From contig NZ_JAFJMJ010000002.1 of NCBI RefSeq assembly GCF_017309385.1, positions 1,984,001-2,048,000 of the forward strand: a stretch of DNA of 64,000 nt. Reading direction: 5' to 3'. This DNA is from Amycolatopsis sp. 195334CR. Its GTDB lineage: Bacteria > Actinomycetota > Actinomycetes > Mycobacteriales > Pseudonocardiaceae. The translations under genes and the position numbers were made by a program. Positions 1 to 7,803 of this stretch are shown here, piece after piece (positions within the stretch are counted from its first letter, which is position 1; every line of letters starts with the position of its first letter). The notes below the pieces were generated by a model. It saw only the letters and a program-made list of their open reading frames with translations, was not told the DNA's origin and did no database searches.

Positions 1-1631
1 CCGCCGCGGGCCTTGATCTCCTCGATCGTGGACAGGTTCTTGGCCAGCAGGTCGTCGTCCGGCAGCACCACCACGGTCGGCATCTCCGGGTTGATCAGCG
101 CGAGCGGCCCGTGCTTGAGCTCGGAGGCCTGGTACGCCTCGGCGTGCACGTAGGAGATCTCCTTGAGCTTCTGCGCGCCCTCCCTGGCCACCGGCCAGCC
201 GCGCACCCGCCCGACGAAGAACATGTGCTCGGCACCGGCGTACTTCCTGGCGATCTCCGCGATGGCAGCCTCGGTGCCGAGGATGCCGGTCAGCTGCGAC
301 GGCACCGCGAGCAGGCCGTCCACCAGGCGCCTGCCGTCGGCCATCGACAGGTCGCGGACGCGCCCCAGCTCCAGCGCGAGCAGGGCCAGCGCCACACCCA
401 TGTTCGTGAAGGACTTGGTCGCCGCCACCGAGATCTCCGGTCCCGCGTGCAGGAACAGCCCGCTGCCGCACTCGCGCGCGATCGAGCTGCTGACCACGTT
501 GACCAGGCCGATCACCCGGCCGCCCTTGCGCTTGAGCTCGTGCACCGCGGCCAGGGTGTCCAGCGTTTCGCCGGACTGGCTGATCGCCACGTACAGCGTT
601 TCCGGGTCCACCACCGGGTTGCGGTAGCGGAACTCCGAGGCCGGTTCGGCGTCGGCCGGGATGCGCGCGAGCTGCTCGATCAGCTCGGCCCCGAGCTGCC
701 CGGCGTAGTAGGCCGAACCGCAGCCGAGCAGCTTCACCCGCCGGATCTGCTGGTACTCGCGCGGGGTCAGGCCGACGCCGTCGAGCCGGGCGGACATGAA
801 CCGGCGGTCCAGCCGCCCGCGCAGGCAGCGGTCGACCGCGTCGGGCTGCTCGGTCATCTCCTTGAACATGAAGTCCGGGTGCTCGCCCAGTTCGTAGTCG
901 ATCGAACCGGCTTCGAGCGCGGTCGGCGGCCGGGTGGTCGAGCGCGTGCCGCCGGGGTCGTTCATGGTGCTGGTGTGGTAACCCTCGGCGGTGACCGTGG
1001 CCAGCTCGTCGTCCTCGAGGTAGATCACCTTCTCGGTGAACCGCACCAGCGCGGCGGTGTCCGAGGCGATCAGCATCTCCCGCTCGCCGAGCCCCAGCAC
1101 GATCGGGCTGCCGCGCCTCGCGGCGACCAGTTCACCGGGATTCTCCGCGTCCATCGCGATGACGCCGTACGTACCCTCCACTTGGGACAGTGCGTCGCGC
1201 ACCCGATCGGCCAGAGTGGACGCTCCGCTGCGCGCGATCAGGTGGGCGAGCACCTCGCTGTCGGTGTCCGAGGCCAGGTCCGCGCCGTCGGCGGTGAGGC
1301 GCTTGCGCAGCGCGTCGGAGTTCTCCAGCACGCCGTTGTGCACGATGGCGAACCGGCCGGCCGGGTCCAGGTGCGGATGCGCGTTGCGGTCACTGGGTTC
1401 GCCGTGCGTGGCCCAGCGCGTGTGCGCGATGCCGGCGGCGCCACTGAGCCCGTCCGGGATGACCCGGCGCAGGTCCGCCACCCGGCCCGCGGTCTTGTGC
1501 ACGCCGATCCCGTCCGGGCCCGCCACCGCGACGCCCGCCGAGTCGTAACCGCGGTACTCCAGCCGGTGCAGCCCCTCGACCAGCAGGGGGATCGCGTTCT
1601 TCGAACCGGTGTAACCGACGATGCCGCACAT
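1..1631 (-). CDS. glmS: Glutamine--fructose-6-phosphate aminotransferase, 3' end cut by window edge
   Basis: Makes glucosamine-6-phosphate from fructose-6-phosphate and glutamine, the first step to UDP-GlcNAc and peptidoglycan. The minus strand opens with MCGIVGY, where Cys2 is the nucleophile of the class II glutamine amidotransferase domain (about residues 1-225). Motifs YRGYDSAGVAV and HTRWATHG of that domain follow. Two SIS sugar-isomerase domains come next, with AISQSGETLDT near residue 345. About 543 residues are present. The family is usually about 600-625 aa, so the last 60-80 residues lie past the left edge. The start is fixed by the need for Cys2. It lies 13 nt after a 109-aa ORF and in line with an aldo/keto reductase, not beside glmM or ribosomal genes. 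This could mean a second, specialised copy (inference). Confidence 0.95.
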   Translation of the reverse strand, partial: MCGIVGYTGSKNAIPLLVEGLHRLEYRGYDSAGVAVAGPDGIGVHKTAGRVADLRRVIPDGLSGAAGIAHTRWATHGEPSDRNAHPHLDPAGRFAIVHNGVLENSDALRKRLTADGADLASDTDSEVLAHLIARSGASTLADRVRDALSQVEGTYGVIAMDAENPGELVAARRGSPIVLGLGEREMLIASDTAALVRFTEKVIYLEDDELATVTAEGYHTSTMNDPGGTRSTTRPPTALEAGSIDYELGEHPDFMFKEMTEQPDAVDRCLRGRLDRRFMSARLDGVGLTPREYQQIRRVKLLGCGSAYYAGQLGAELIEQLARIPADAEPASEFRYRNPVVDPETLYVAISQSGETLDTLAAVHELKRKGGRVIGLVNVVSSSIARECGSGLFLHAGPEISVAATKSFTNMGVALALLALELGRVRDLSMADGRRLVDGLLAVPSQLTGILGTEAAIAEIARKYAGAEHMFFVGRVRGWPVAREGAQKLKEISYVHAEAYQASELKHGPLALINPEMPTVVVLPDDDLLAKNLSTIEEIKARG

Positions 1632-1644
1632 CCGGGCGTTCCTT

Positions 1645-1974
1645 TCAGCCGTAGACGATGCGCCGCAGCTGCCGTTCCGACAGCTCCGGCGCCGCGACCG
1701 GCCGCACCGCGAGTTCTTCGCGGAGCCGGGGCCAGATGGCGGCGTTCGGGAGCTGCCGGGCGCGCAGCTCGGCATGGCGCCGGCGCACGTACTCCTCGGG
1801 CGTCTCGACGAAGTAACCCATCACGTCGGAGACCACGCGCCTGGCGATGGCGGACGGCAGGCCGCTGGTCCTGACCACGTGGCGCAGCAGGTCCTCCGGC
1901 ACTTCGTCCCCCACGGCGGCCAGCATCGCACCGGCCGGGGGAGCGGCCCAAATCCCGTGCCCGGATTCGGGCAC
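1645..1974 (-). CDS. Conserved-looking hypothetical protein, 109 aa
   Basis: Not recognised. The 109-aa product is soluble, Arg-rich and probably helical in its C-terminal two thirds (ETPEEYVRRRHAELRARQL, then a tail SERQLRRIVYG). It has no signal peptide or membrane segment. Codon use is typical of the neighbours. It sits between the aldo/keto reductase (6-nt gap) and glmS (13-nt gap) on the same strand, so the three are probably co-transcribed. A link to glmS expression or to the same pathway is possible from position only; no catalytic motif is visible. Confidence 0.7.
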   Translation of the reverse strand: MPESGHGIWAAPPAGAMLAAVGDEVPEDLLRHVVRTSGLPSAIARRVVSDVMGYFVETPEEYVRRRHAELRARQLPNAAIWPRLREELAVRPVAAPELSERQLRRIVYG

Positions 1975-1980
1975 GTCAGC

Positions 1981-2958
1981 TCACCACCGGTCGTGCACCA
2001 GCGGGCGGATCAGCTCGTCGTACACCGCGCGCACCGCTTCGGCGGCCTCACCGTCCACAGGGGGCAGTGCGGCCGCGGAGGTGTTCGCGCCGGCCTGAGC
2101 CGGGTTCCGGGCGCCGGGGATGACCGTGCTCACGCCCGGCTGGTCCAGGATCCACCGCAACGCGAATTGAGCGAGGGTCTGACCGGCCGGGACCAGGCCA
2201 CGCAGCCGTTCGACGGCCTCGAGCCCGACCTCGTAGGGCACCCCGGCGAAGGTCTCGCCCACGTCGAACGCCTCGCCGTGGCGGTTGAAGTTCCGGTGGT
2301 CGTCGGCGGCGAAGGTGGTGTCCTTCGTGTACTTGCCCGACAGCAGACCGGAGGCGAGCGGCACCCGGACGATGATCGCCGCGCCCGCCTCGGCCGCGGC
2401 AGGCAGCACCCGCTCCAGCGGCTTGAGCCGCAGGCAGTTCAGGATGATCTGCACCGAGGCCACGTTCGGCCTGGCCAGCGCGGTGAGCGCCTCTTCGCAG
2501 GTCTCCACGCTGACGCCGTAGCGCGCGATGCGGCCCCGGGAGACCAGGTCGTCGAGCGCGTCGAACACCTCGTCGCTGGCGTACACCGGCGTCGGCGGGC
2601 AGTGCAGCTGGACCAGGTCGAGGGTGTCCATGCCGAGGTTCCGGCGGGAGCGGTCGGTCCACTCGGCGAAGTGGGCGGCGGTGTAGTTCTCCGGCACCTG
2701 CTCGACCCGGCGGCCCATCTTGGTGGCGACGAACACGCCGTCGTGGTGGGCGCGGAACCGGCCAACCAGCTGCTCGCTGCGGCCGTCGCCGTAGACGTCG
2801 GCGGTGTCGAAGAAGGTGACCCCTGCACCGGCGGCGGTTTCGAGCACGGCCAGCGCGTCGTGCTCGCCGACCTCGCCCCAGTCGGCGCCGAGCTGCCAGC
2901 AGCCGAGCCCGATCGCGCTGACCCCGGTACCCAGGCGCTTCACCTGACGAATCTCCAT
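1981..2958 (-). CDS. Aldo/keto reductase
   Basis: NAD(P)H-dependent reductase of the aldo/keto reductase superfamily, 325 aa, predicted TIM barrel. Seen: the GLGCWQLG opening, the TADVYGDGRSE stretch with the catalytic Asp and Tyr of the DxxxxY pattern, Lys in VATKMG, the LVQLHCPP strand where the usual catalytic His lies, and the C-terminal cofactor segment STVIPGARNP. The start is ATG at 2958 (MEIRQVKR). It is the first gene of the minus-strand run leading to glmS, and its promoter would lie in the 50-bp gap shared with the 3' end of the MarR gene. The substrate cannot be read from the sequence. Confidence 0.9.
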   Translation of the reverse strand: MEIRQVKRLGTGVSAIGLGCWQLGADWGEVGEHDALAVLETAAGAGVTFFDTADVYGDGRSEQLVGRFRAHHDGVFVATKMGRRVEQVPENYTAAHFAEWTDRSRRNLGMDTLDLVQLHCPPTPVYASDEVFDALDDLVSRGRIARYGVSVETCEEALTALARPNVASVQIILNCLRLKPLERVLPAAAEAGAAIIVRVPLASGLLSGKYTKDTTFAADDHRNFNRHGEAFDVGETFAGVPYEVGLEAVERLRGLVPAGQTLAQFALRWILDQPGVSTVIPGARNPAQAGANTSAAALPPVDGEAAEAVRAVYDELIRPLVHDRW

Positions 2959-3011
2959 GCCGCGATTCTGGCACCGGTACCCGAGGCCAGAGACCGAACC
3001 CCCGCGGGGCG

Positions 3012-3446
3012 CTAGGCCCGGTCGGGTGCGGACATCCCGCCGAGCGCGGCGAGCAGGGCCAGCGCCCGCTGCCCGTCGTCCGTGCGGTCGAGCAGTTCGG
3101 CTTCGGCCTCGGCCACCTTGGGCGCGAGCCGCCGGTGCGCGGCCTTGCCCCGCGGGCCGAGGTAGACCCGCACGCGGCGGCGGTCCTCGGCGTCGACCTC
3201 GCGGTAGGCCACCGCGGTGGAGACGAGCCGGTCGACCACGCGGGTCAGCGTCGGGCCGGTGGCCAGCGTCCTGGTGGCCAGGTCGGCCATGGACAGCCCC
3301 CGCTCGCGGGCCAGCGCGTCGAGCACCAGCCACTGGTCCAGGGTCAGGTTCTCCGGTCTGAGCACTTCCTCGACCCTGGCCGTGACGGCTCGCAGCGCGC
3401 GGGTGAGCGCCCTGGTCAGCGGTTCGGCACCGGTGTGCGCGGTCAT
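3012..3446 (-). CDS. MarR-family transcriptional regulator of the amidase locus
   Basis: A 144-aa MarR-family winged-helix repressor. The recognition part is GLSMADLATRTLATGPTLTR, and the wing is followed by VDAEDRRRVRVYLGPRG, typical of the DxRDxR wing region. ATG at 3446 is chosen because it gives the normal MarR length. It is divergent from amiC, with a perfect 12-bp palindrome in the 100-bp gap. In Mycobacterium smegmatis the acetamidase operon is controlled by AmiA, a repressor that I recall as MarR-like, so this gene is a plausible functional counterpart. That assignment is inference; ligand and operator are untested. Confidence 0.85.
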   Translation of the reverse strand: MTAHTGAEPLTRALTRALRAVTARVEEVLRPENLTLDQWLVLDALARERGLSMADLATRTLATGPTLTRVVDRLVSTAVAYREVDAEDRRRVRVYLGPRGKAAHRRLAPKVAEAEAELLDRTDDGQRALALLAALGGMSAPDRA

Positions 3447-3499
3447 CGGCGGCCTCGGTCCTCCCTCTTGCGGAATCCTCCCCGGATTGTAAGACTTTG

Positions 3500-3511
3500 T
3501 TCCAGCTGGAA
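3500..3511. promoter_or_regulatory. Palindrome, candidate MarR operator between marR and amiC
   Basis: TTCCAGCTGGAA is a perfect 12-bp palindrome midway between the divergent start codons of the MarR gene (3446) and amiC (3547). It is flanked by ACTTTG on the left and GTAAT on the right. MarR proteins commonly bind such sites and autoregulate. A related arrangement (ACTTTCATCTGAAATTATT) recurs upstream of amiS at 4665-4683. Confidence 0.5.
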
Positions 3512-3546
3512 GTAATCGACCAGTACGGGACAACCGCGGAGACCGG

Positions 3547-4620
3547 ATGAGTTTCGCCGCCGCCCGCGATCGCCGGGCGGACTGGCGCGTCGCCATGGTG
3601 ATCCCGCTGCAGGGCCCGGCCGGCCTGTTCGGCCCGTCCTGCGAGGCGATCGCCGAGCTGGCCGCGCACGAGTTCAACACCGCGGGCGGGGTGCTGGGCC
3701 GCGAGGTCTCCCTGCACGTGGTCGACGGGGGCGCGCCGCCGTCGGTGGTGGCCGCCGAGGTCGCCGCGCTGGCCGAGGCGGGCGAGGTCGACGCGGTCAC
3801 CGGCTGGCACATCTCCTCGGTCCGGCACGCGCTGGCCCCGATGCTCGCCGGGCGGCTGCCGTACGCCTACACGTCGTTGTACGAGGGCGGCGAGCGGCGG
3901 CCGGGGATCTTCTGCACCGGCGAAACCCCGCGCGTGCAGATCGAACCCGCGCTGCGGTGGCTGCGCGACCACCTCGGCGCGCGGCGCTGGTTCATCGCCG
4001 GTGACGACTACGTGTGGCCGCGGGTGTCCACCGGCGCGGTCCGCCGGTTCGCCGGCGAACTGGGCCTGTCCATCGCGGGGGAGGCGTTCGTCGGGCTCGG
4101 CGGCGGCGACATGGCGGGGCTGATCCGGCAGGTCGAGGCCAGCGCGGCGGACGGCGTGCTGATGCTGCTGGTCGGCCAGGACGCGGTGGAGTTCAACCGC
4201 GCGTTCGCCGCGCGCGGCCTGCACGAGCGGCTGGTGCGGTTCAGCCCGCTGATGGAGGAGAACATGCTGCTGGCCAGCGGCAGCGCGGCGACCAGGAACC
4301 TGTTCGTGGCGGCGGCCTACTTCCGGTCCATGGTCAACGCCGACGCGATGGACCTGCTCGGGCGCTACGTCGGCCTGCACGGGGTGACCGCGCCGCCGCT
4401 GAACAACGCGGCGGAGTCCTGCTACGAGGGCCTGCAGGCGCTGGCCAGCCTGGCGCGCCGGGCGGGCAGCGCCCGCCTCTCGGACTTCAACGCCGTGCTC
4501 GACGGCGTCGCCTACCACGGTCCGCGCGGCACCGTCGAGTTCCAGGGCCAGCAGGCCCGCCAGCGCGTCCACCTCGCCGTCGCCGACGGCTGCGACTTCG
4601 ACGTGATCACCCGCCTCTGA
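3547..4620 (+). CDS. amiC: AmiC-like amide sensor (periplasmic-binding-protein fold, no signal peptide)
   Basis: A 357-aa type I periplasmic-binding fold related to AmiC of Pseudomonas and to branched-chain amino acid/urea ABC binding proteins. The N-terminus (MSFAAARDRRADWRVAMVIPLQGP) carries no signal peptide or lipobox, so the protein should stay in the cytosol and act as a sensor rather than a transport component, as AmiC does. Seen: GLFGPSCEA near residue 27, the VDGGAPPSV strand, TGWHISSVRHAL, and AYTSLYEGGE in the ligand cleft. It is the first gene of the run to amiS, amiE and amiB. In Pseudomonas AmiC holds the antiterminator AmiR; no ANTAR-type AmiR gene is present here, so its partner is unknown. 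Confidence 0.85.
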   Translation: MSFAAARDRRADWRVAMVIPLQGPAGLFGPSCEAIAELAAHEFNTAGGVLGREVSLHVVDGGAPPSVVAAEVAALAEAGEVDAVTGWHISSVRHALAPMLAGRLPYAYTSLYEGGERRPGIFCTGETPRVQIEPALRWLRDHLGARRWFIAGDDYVWPRVSTGAVRRFAGELGLSIAGEAFVGLGGGDMAGLIRQVEASAADGVLMLLVGQDAVEFNRAFAARGLHERLVRFSPLMEENMLLASGSAATRNLFVAAAYFRSMVNADAMDLLGRYVGLHGVTAPPLNNAAESCYEGLQALASLARRAGSARLSDFNAVLDGVAYHGPRGTVEFQGQQARQRVHLAVADGCDFDVITRL

Positions 4621-4640
4621 CGCGGTTCTGCCGCTCGGTC

Positions 4641-4683
4641 TTGACGGTGCGCCCGTCTCCATTTACTTTCATCTGAAATTATT
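4641..4683 (+). promoter_or_regulatory. Predicted internal promoter with palindrome upstream of amiS
   Basis: TTGACG (4641-4646) and TACTTT (4664-4669) are separated by 17 nt, a good match to the actinobacterial housekeeping sigma pattern TTGACN-N17-TANNNT. A palindrome TTTCA-TC-TGAAA (4667-4678) overlaps the -10 and the expected start point, so a repressor bound there would block initiation. This would let amiS-amiE-amiB be induced separately from amiC. No transcript data are available here. Confidence 0.5.
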
Positions 4684-4714
4684 CCAAGCGGTTGCAATGA
4701 GGCGGAGGCCGCGG

Positions 4715-5344
4715 ATGAACAACGTGGGCTTGCTCTACGTCGGGGCGGTGCTGCTGCTCAACGGACTGATGCTGCTCGGCCGGGTCCCGGCCCGGTCGGC
4801 GGCGGCGCTGAACCTGTTCGTCGGCGCCCTGCAGTGCGTCACCCCGACCGTGCTGATCATCCAGGCGGGCGGCGACCAGGACGCGATCCTCGGTGCCTCC
4901 GGGCTCTACCTGTTCGGCTTCACCTATCTCTACGTCGGCGTGGCGAACCTGGCGAACCTCGAACCGGCCGGGATCGGCTGGTTCTCCCTCTTCGTGGCCG
5001 GGGCGGCGCTGGTCTACTCGGGACTGTCCTTCTGGCGCGATCACGACCCGGTCTTCGGCGTGATCTGGCTGGCCTGGGCGCTGCTGTGGGCGTTGTTCTT
5101 CGTGGTGCTCGGCCTCGGCGCCGAGCGGCTGACCCGGTTCACCGGCTGGCTCACCGTCTTCTTCAGCCAGCCGACCTGCACCATCCCGGCCTTCCTCGCG
5201 CTGACCGGCGGCTACCGCCCCAGCGCCGGGCTCGCCTGGCTGACCGCGGCGCTGCTGGCCGCGCTGCTCGTGGCCGCCGCGCTGCTGGCCGGCCGCGGCA
5301 CCGAATCCCGTTCCGTTCCGGCCGCCACCGCGGCGGCCGCGTGA
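4715..5344 (+). CDS. amiS: AmiS/UreI-family amide channel
   Basis: A 209-aa integral membrane protein of the AmiS/UreI family, proton- or facilitator-type channels for urea and short amides. Six to seven hydrophobic segments fill the sequence. The opening VGLLYVGAVLLLNGLMLLG and the segment GLYLFGFTYLYVGVANL are typical of the family. ATG 4715 is preferred over ATG 4697 because GGAGG at 4704-4708 is correctly spaced from it and the family starts this way. It lies 18 nt before amiE. Its likely role is uptake of the amides hydrolysed by AmiE. The Ala/Arg-rich tail after residue 185 is not conserved in kind. Confidence 0.92.
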   Translation: MNNVGLLYVGAVLLLNGLMLLGRVPARSAAALNLFVGALQCVTPTVLIIQAGGDQDAILGASGLYLFGFTYLYVGVANLANLEPAGIGWFSLFVAGAALVYSGLSFWRDHDPVFGVIWLAWALLWALFFVVLGLGAERLTRFTGWLTVFFSQPTCTIPAFLALTGGYRPSAGLAWLTAALLAALLVAAALLAGRGTESRSVPAATAAAA

Positions 5345-5362
5345 TCCCCAGGAGGAACCCCC

Positions 5363-6400
5363 ATGCGACACGGTGACATCTCCGCCAGCCCCGACACCGT
5401 CGGCGTCGCGGTGGTCAACTACAAGATGCCGCGCCTGCACACCAAGGCCGAGGTGCTGGACAACGCCCGCAAGATCGCCGAGATGGTGGTGGGCATGAAG
5501 ACCGGGCTGCCCGGCATGGACCTGGTGGTCTTCCCCGAGTACTCGACCCAGGGCATCATGTACGACCCCGAGGAGATGTACGCGACGGCTGCGACCGTGC
5601 CCGGCGAGGAGACCGCGATCTTCAGCGAGGCCTGCCGCACCGCGAACACCTGGGGCGTCTTCTCCATCACCGGCGAGCAGCACGAGGACCACCCGCACAA
5701 GCCGCCGTACAACACGCTGGTGCTGATCGACAACAACGGCGACATCGTGCAGAAGTACCGCAAGATCCTGCCGTGGTGCCCGATCGAGGGCTGGTACCCG
5801 GGTGACACCACCTACGTCACCGAGGGCCCGAAGGGCATGAAGATCTCGTTGATCATCTGCGACGACGGCAACTACCCGGAGATCTGGCGCGACTGCGCGA
5901 TGAAGGGCGCCGAGCTGATCGTGCGCTGCCAGGGCTACATGTACCCGGCCAAGGACCAGCAGGTGCTGATGGCGAAGGCGATGGCGTGGGCCAACAACTG
6001 CTACGTCGCGGTGGCGAACGCGGCCGGGTTCGACGGGGTGTACTCCTACTTCGGGCACTCCTCGATCATCGGGTTCGACGGCCGCACCCTCGGTGAGACG
6101 GGCGAGGAGGAGTACGGCATCCAGTTCGCGCAGCTCTCGCTGTCGGCGATCCGCGACGCGCGGGAGTTCGACCAGTCGCAGAACCACCTGTTCAAGCTGC
6201 TGCACCGCGGTTACTCCGGCGTGCACGCGGCGGGCGACGGCGACAAGGGCGTCGCGGACTGCCCGTTCGACTTCTACAAGCTGTGGGTCACCGACGCGGA
6301 GAAGGCGCGGGAGAACGTGGAGGCGATCACCCGCGACACGGTCGGCGTCGCCGACTGCCGGGTGGGCGAGTTGCCGGTCGACGAGACGATGCGCGCCTGA
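5363..6400 (+). CDS. amiE: Aliphatic amidase (acylamide amidohydrolase)
   Basis: Hydrolyses short aliphatic amides such as acetamide or propionamide to the acid and ammonia (EC 3.5.1.4), in the cytosol. The 345-aa length and sequence match the nitrilase-superfamily AmiE type. The catalytic triad falls on the canonical numbers: Glu59 in FPEYSTQG, Lys134 in YRKILPW and Cys166 in [10 protein letters not shown]. An AGGAGG ribosome site (5350-5355) precedes ATG 5363. It is the enzyme of the amiC-amiS-amiE-amiB set and overlaps amiB by one base (TGATG). Expression is expected to be amide-inducible through the MarR and AmiC genes upstream (inference). Confidence 0.97.
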   Translation: MRHGDISASPDTVGVAVVNYKMPRLHTKAEVLDNARKIAEMVVGMKTGLPGMDLVVFPEYSTQGIMYDPEEMYATAATVPGEETAIFSEACRTANTWGVFSITGEQHEDHPHKPPYNTLVLIDNNGDIVQKYRKILPWCPIEGWYPGDTTYVTEGPKGMKISLIICDDGNYPEIWRDCAMKGAELIVRCQGYMYPAKDQQVLMAKAMAWANNCYVAVANAAGFDGVYSYFGHSSIIGFDGRTLGETGEEEYGIQFAQLSLSAIRDAREFDQSQNHLFKLLHRGYSGVHAAGDGDKGVADCPFDFYKLWVTDAEKARENVEAITRDTVGVADCRVGELPVDETMRA

Positions 6401-7464
6401 TGCCGTACCTGACCGACCGGTTCCACGACCAGAACAACACCAGCCAGAACCGGGAGGCCGCGCCCGAGCGGCCTCCCGGCGCCTTCGACCCCGACGCGGT
6501 GGCGGGCCGGTTGCGCGCGCGGATCCTCGGCCAGGACCCGGCCGTCGACGCGGTGGTGCGGGCGTTGTCACTGGCCGGTGCCGGGATCGCGGATCCGGCG
6601 CGGCCGCTGGCGAACCTGCTGCTGGTCGGCCCGACCGGGACCGGGAAGACCGAACTGGTCCGGCAGGTGGCCGCCGAACTGCGCGCCGGGCCGGAGGACC
6701 TGTGCCGGGTGGACATGGGCGCGCTGGCGCAGGAGCACTACGCGGCCTCGTTCAGCGGGGCGCCGCCCGGTTACGCGGGCAGCAAGGAGGCCTACTCGGT
6801 CTTCGAACGGTCCAAAGTGGAAGGTGACGCGTACACGCCGGGCGTGGTGCTCTTCGACGAGGTGGAGAAGGCGCATCCGACCGTGTTGCGGGCGTTGCTG
6901 CAGGTGCTGGACAACGGCGAACTGCGCCTGGCGAACGGGCAGGAGCGCATCTCCTTCCGCAACAGCTACGTGTTCCTGACCTCCAACCTGGGCAGCGCGG
7001 AGCTGGCGCGGCGGCGCCGGGCGCGGTGGCGGCGGGTGGCCGACCGGCTGGGGGACCGGCCGGGCGCGCTCACCCGGCGGCTGGCCGCCCGCGGCAACGA
7101 GACCGCGGTTTCGGCGGCACTGGGCGATTTCTTCGACACCGAGTTCCTCAACCGGATCGACGAGACGATCGTGTTCACCGAGTTCGACACCGAGACCGCC
7201 CAGCGGATCGCGGCGGTGGAGATCGAGGAACTGCGGCGGCGGTTGCGTCGCCGTTCGGTGGAACTGGTGGTGGACGAGGAGGTGTCGGCGCTGATCGCGG
7301 ACGCGGGCTTCGACCCGGTGTTCGGCGCGCGGGGTCTGCGCCGGTGCCTGCGCACCACGCTCGCCGACCCGGTCGCCACCGCCGTCCTCTGGCGGCGCCC
7401 GGTCGGCCGGGAGCCGATCACCGTCCGGGCGCGGGTGTCGGCCGGGGTGGTGGTCGCCGACTAG
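6400..7464 (+). CDS. amiB: AmiB-like AAA+ ATPase of the amidase operon
   Basis: A 354-aa AAA+ protein with a single ATPase module like the second module of ClpA/ClpB. Seen: Walker A GPTGTGKT at residues 77-84, Walker B LFDEVEKAH around residue 152, a sensor segment FLTSNLGSAEL, and a C-terminal ClpB-type small domain ending GARGLRRCLRTTLADPVA. In the Pseudomonas amidase operon amiB encodes a similar chaperone-like ATPase of unclear role, perhaps linked to transport with AmiS. ATG 6400 overlaps the amiE stop. The first 30 residues (FHDQNNTSQNREAAPERPPG) are low-complexity, and a long perfect hairpin (6450-6479) lies within them. Confidence 0.9.
   Translation: MPYLTDRFHDQNNTSQNREAAPERPPGAFDPDAVAGRLRARILGQDPAVDAVVRALSLAGAGIADPARPLANLLLVGPTGTGKTELVRQVAAELRAGPEDLCRVDMGALAQEHYAASFSGAPPGYAGSKEAYSVFERSKVEGDAYTPGVVLFDEVEKAHPTVLRALLQVLDNGELRLANGQERISFRNSYVFLTSNLGSAELARRRRARWRRVADRLGDRPGALTRRLAARGNETAVSAALGDFFDTEFLNRIDETIVFTEFDTETAQRIAAVEIEELRRRLRRRSVELVVDEEVSALIADAGFDPVFGARGLRRCLRTTLADPVATAVLWRRPVGREPITVRARVSAGVVVAD
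6450..6479 (+). terminator. Perfect 12-bp stem-loop inside the 5' end of amiB
   Basis: CCGGGAGGCCGC, a 6-nt loop GCCCGA, then GCGGCCTCCCGG form a perfect 12-bp GC-only stem 50 nt after the amiE stop codon. No T-run follows. It could be a U-less terminator or attenuator that lowers amiB relative to amiE, or a 3' stabiliser of the amiE message. It is fully inside the coding frame of amiB. Confidence 0.5.
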
Positions 7465-7539
7465 GGCGAATGGGGGTTTGCTCCGATGCGCGGGGGGCGG
7501 CAATCCGGGCAAACTGGACAGCACGTGGAGGTGAGACCC

Positions 7540-7800
7540 ATGGAAACCGACTCGCACCGGCTGCCCGGCCATCGGAAGGTGCACCACGTCCGGACGCGCT
7601 CGGGCGAGCACCTCGCGGTGCTGCACACGAGCGCCGGGCGGTCCCTGCTGTTCTACGGCGCGGACGATCCCGATGCCCCGGAGCGGTCGATCGCCCTCGA
7701 CGAGGACGAAGCCGACCGCCTCGCCGACCTGCTCCACGGCGACCCCATCCGAGACCGGCTCGACGACCTGGAACGGCGCCTCGATGATCTTGTCTGCTGA
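7540..7800 (+). CDS. Small KhtT/TrkA N-terminal-like protein
   Basis: An 86-aa soluble protein. LPGHRKVHHVRTRSGEHL, then the strand-rich LAVLHTSAGRSLLFYG and an acidic tail DEDEADRLADLLHGD resemble the N-terminal domain found before the RCK_C domain in KhtT-type regulatory subunits of cation/proton antiporters. The RCK_C ligand domain is absent. ATG 7540 is chosen because GGAGGTGAG at 7527-7535 precedes it. A longer start at 7486 has no ribosome site. No antiporter gene is adjacent. It ends 3 nt before the hydrolase GTG, so the two are probably co-translated. Confidence 0.65.
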   Translation: METDSHRLPGHRKVHHVRTRSGEHLAVLHTSAGRSLLFYGADDPDAPERSIALDEDEADRLADLLHGDPIRDRLDDLERRLDDLVC

Positions 7801-7803
7801 GCC

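Noticed and set aside
7486..7539. Longer start for the KhtT-N-like gene
   Set aside because: The added residues do not fit the domain, and the good ribosome site belongs to ATG 7540.
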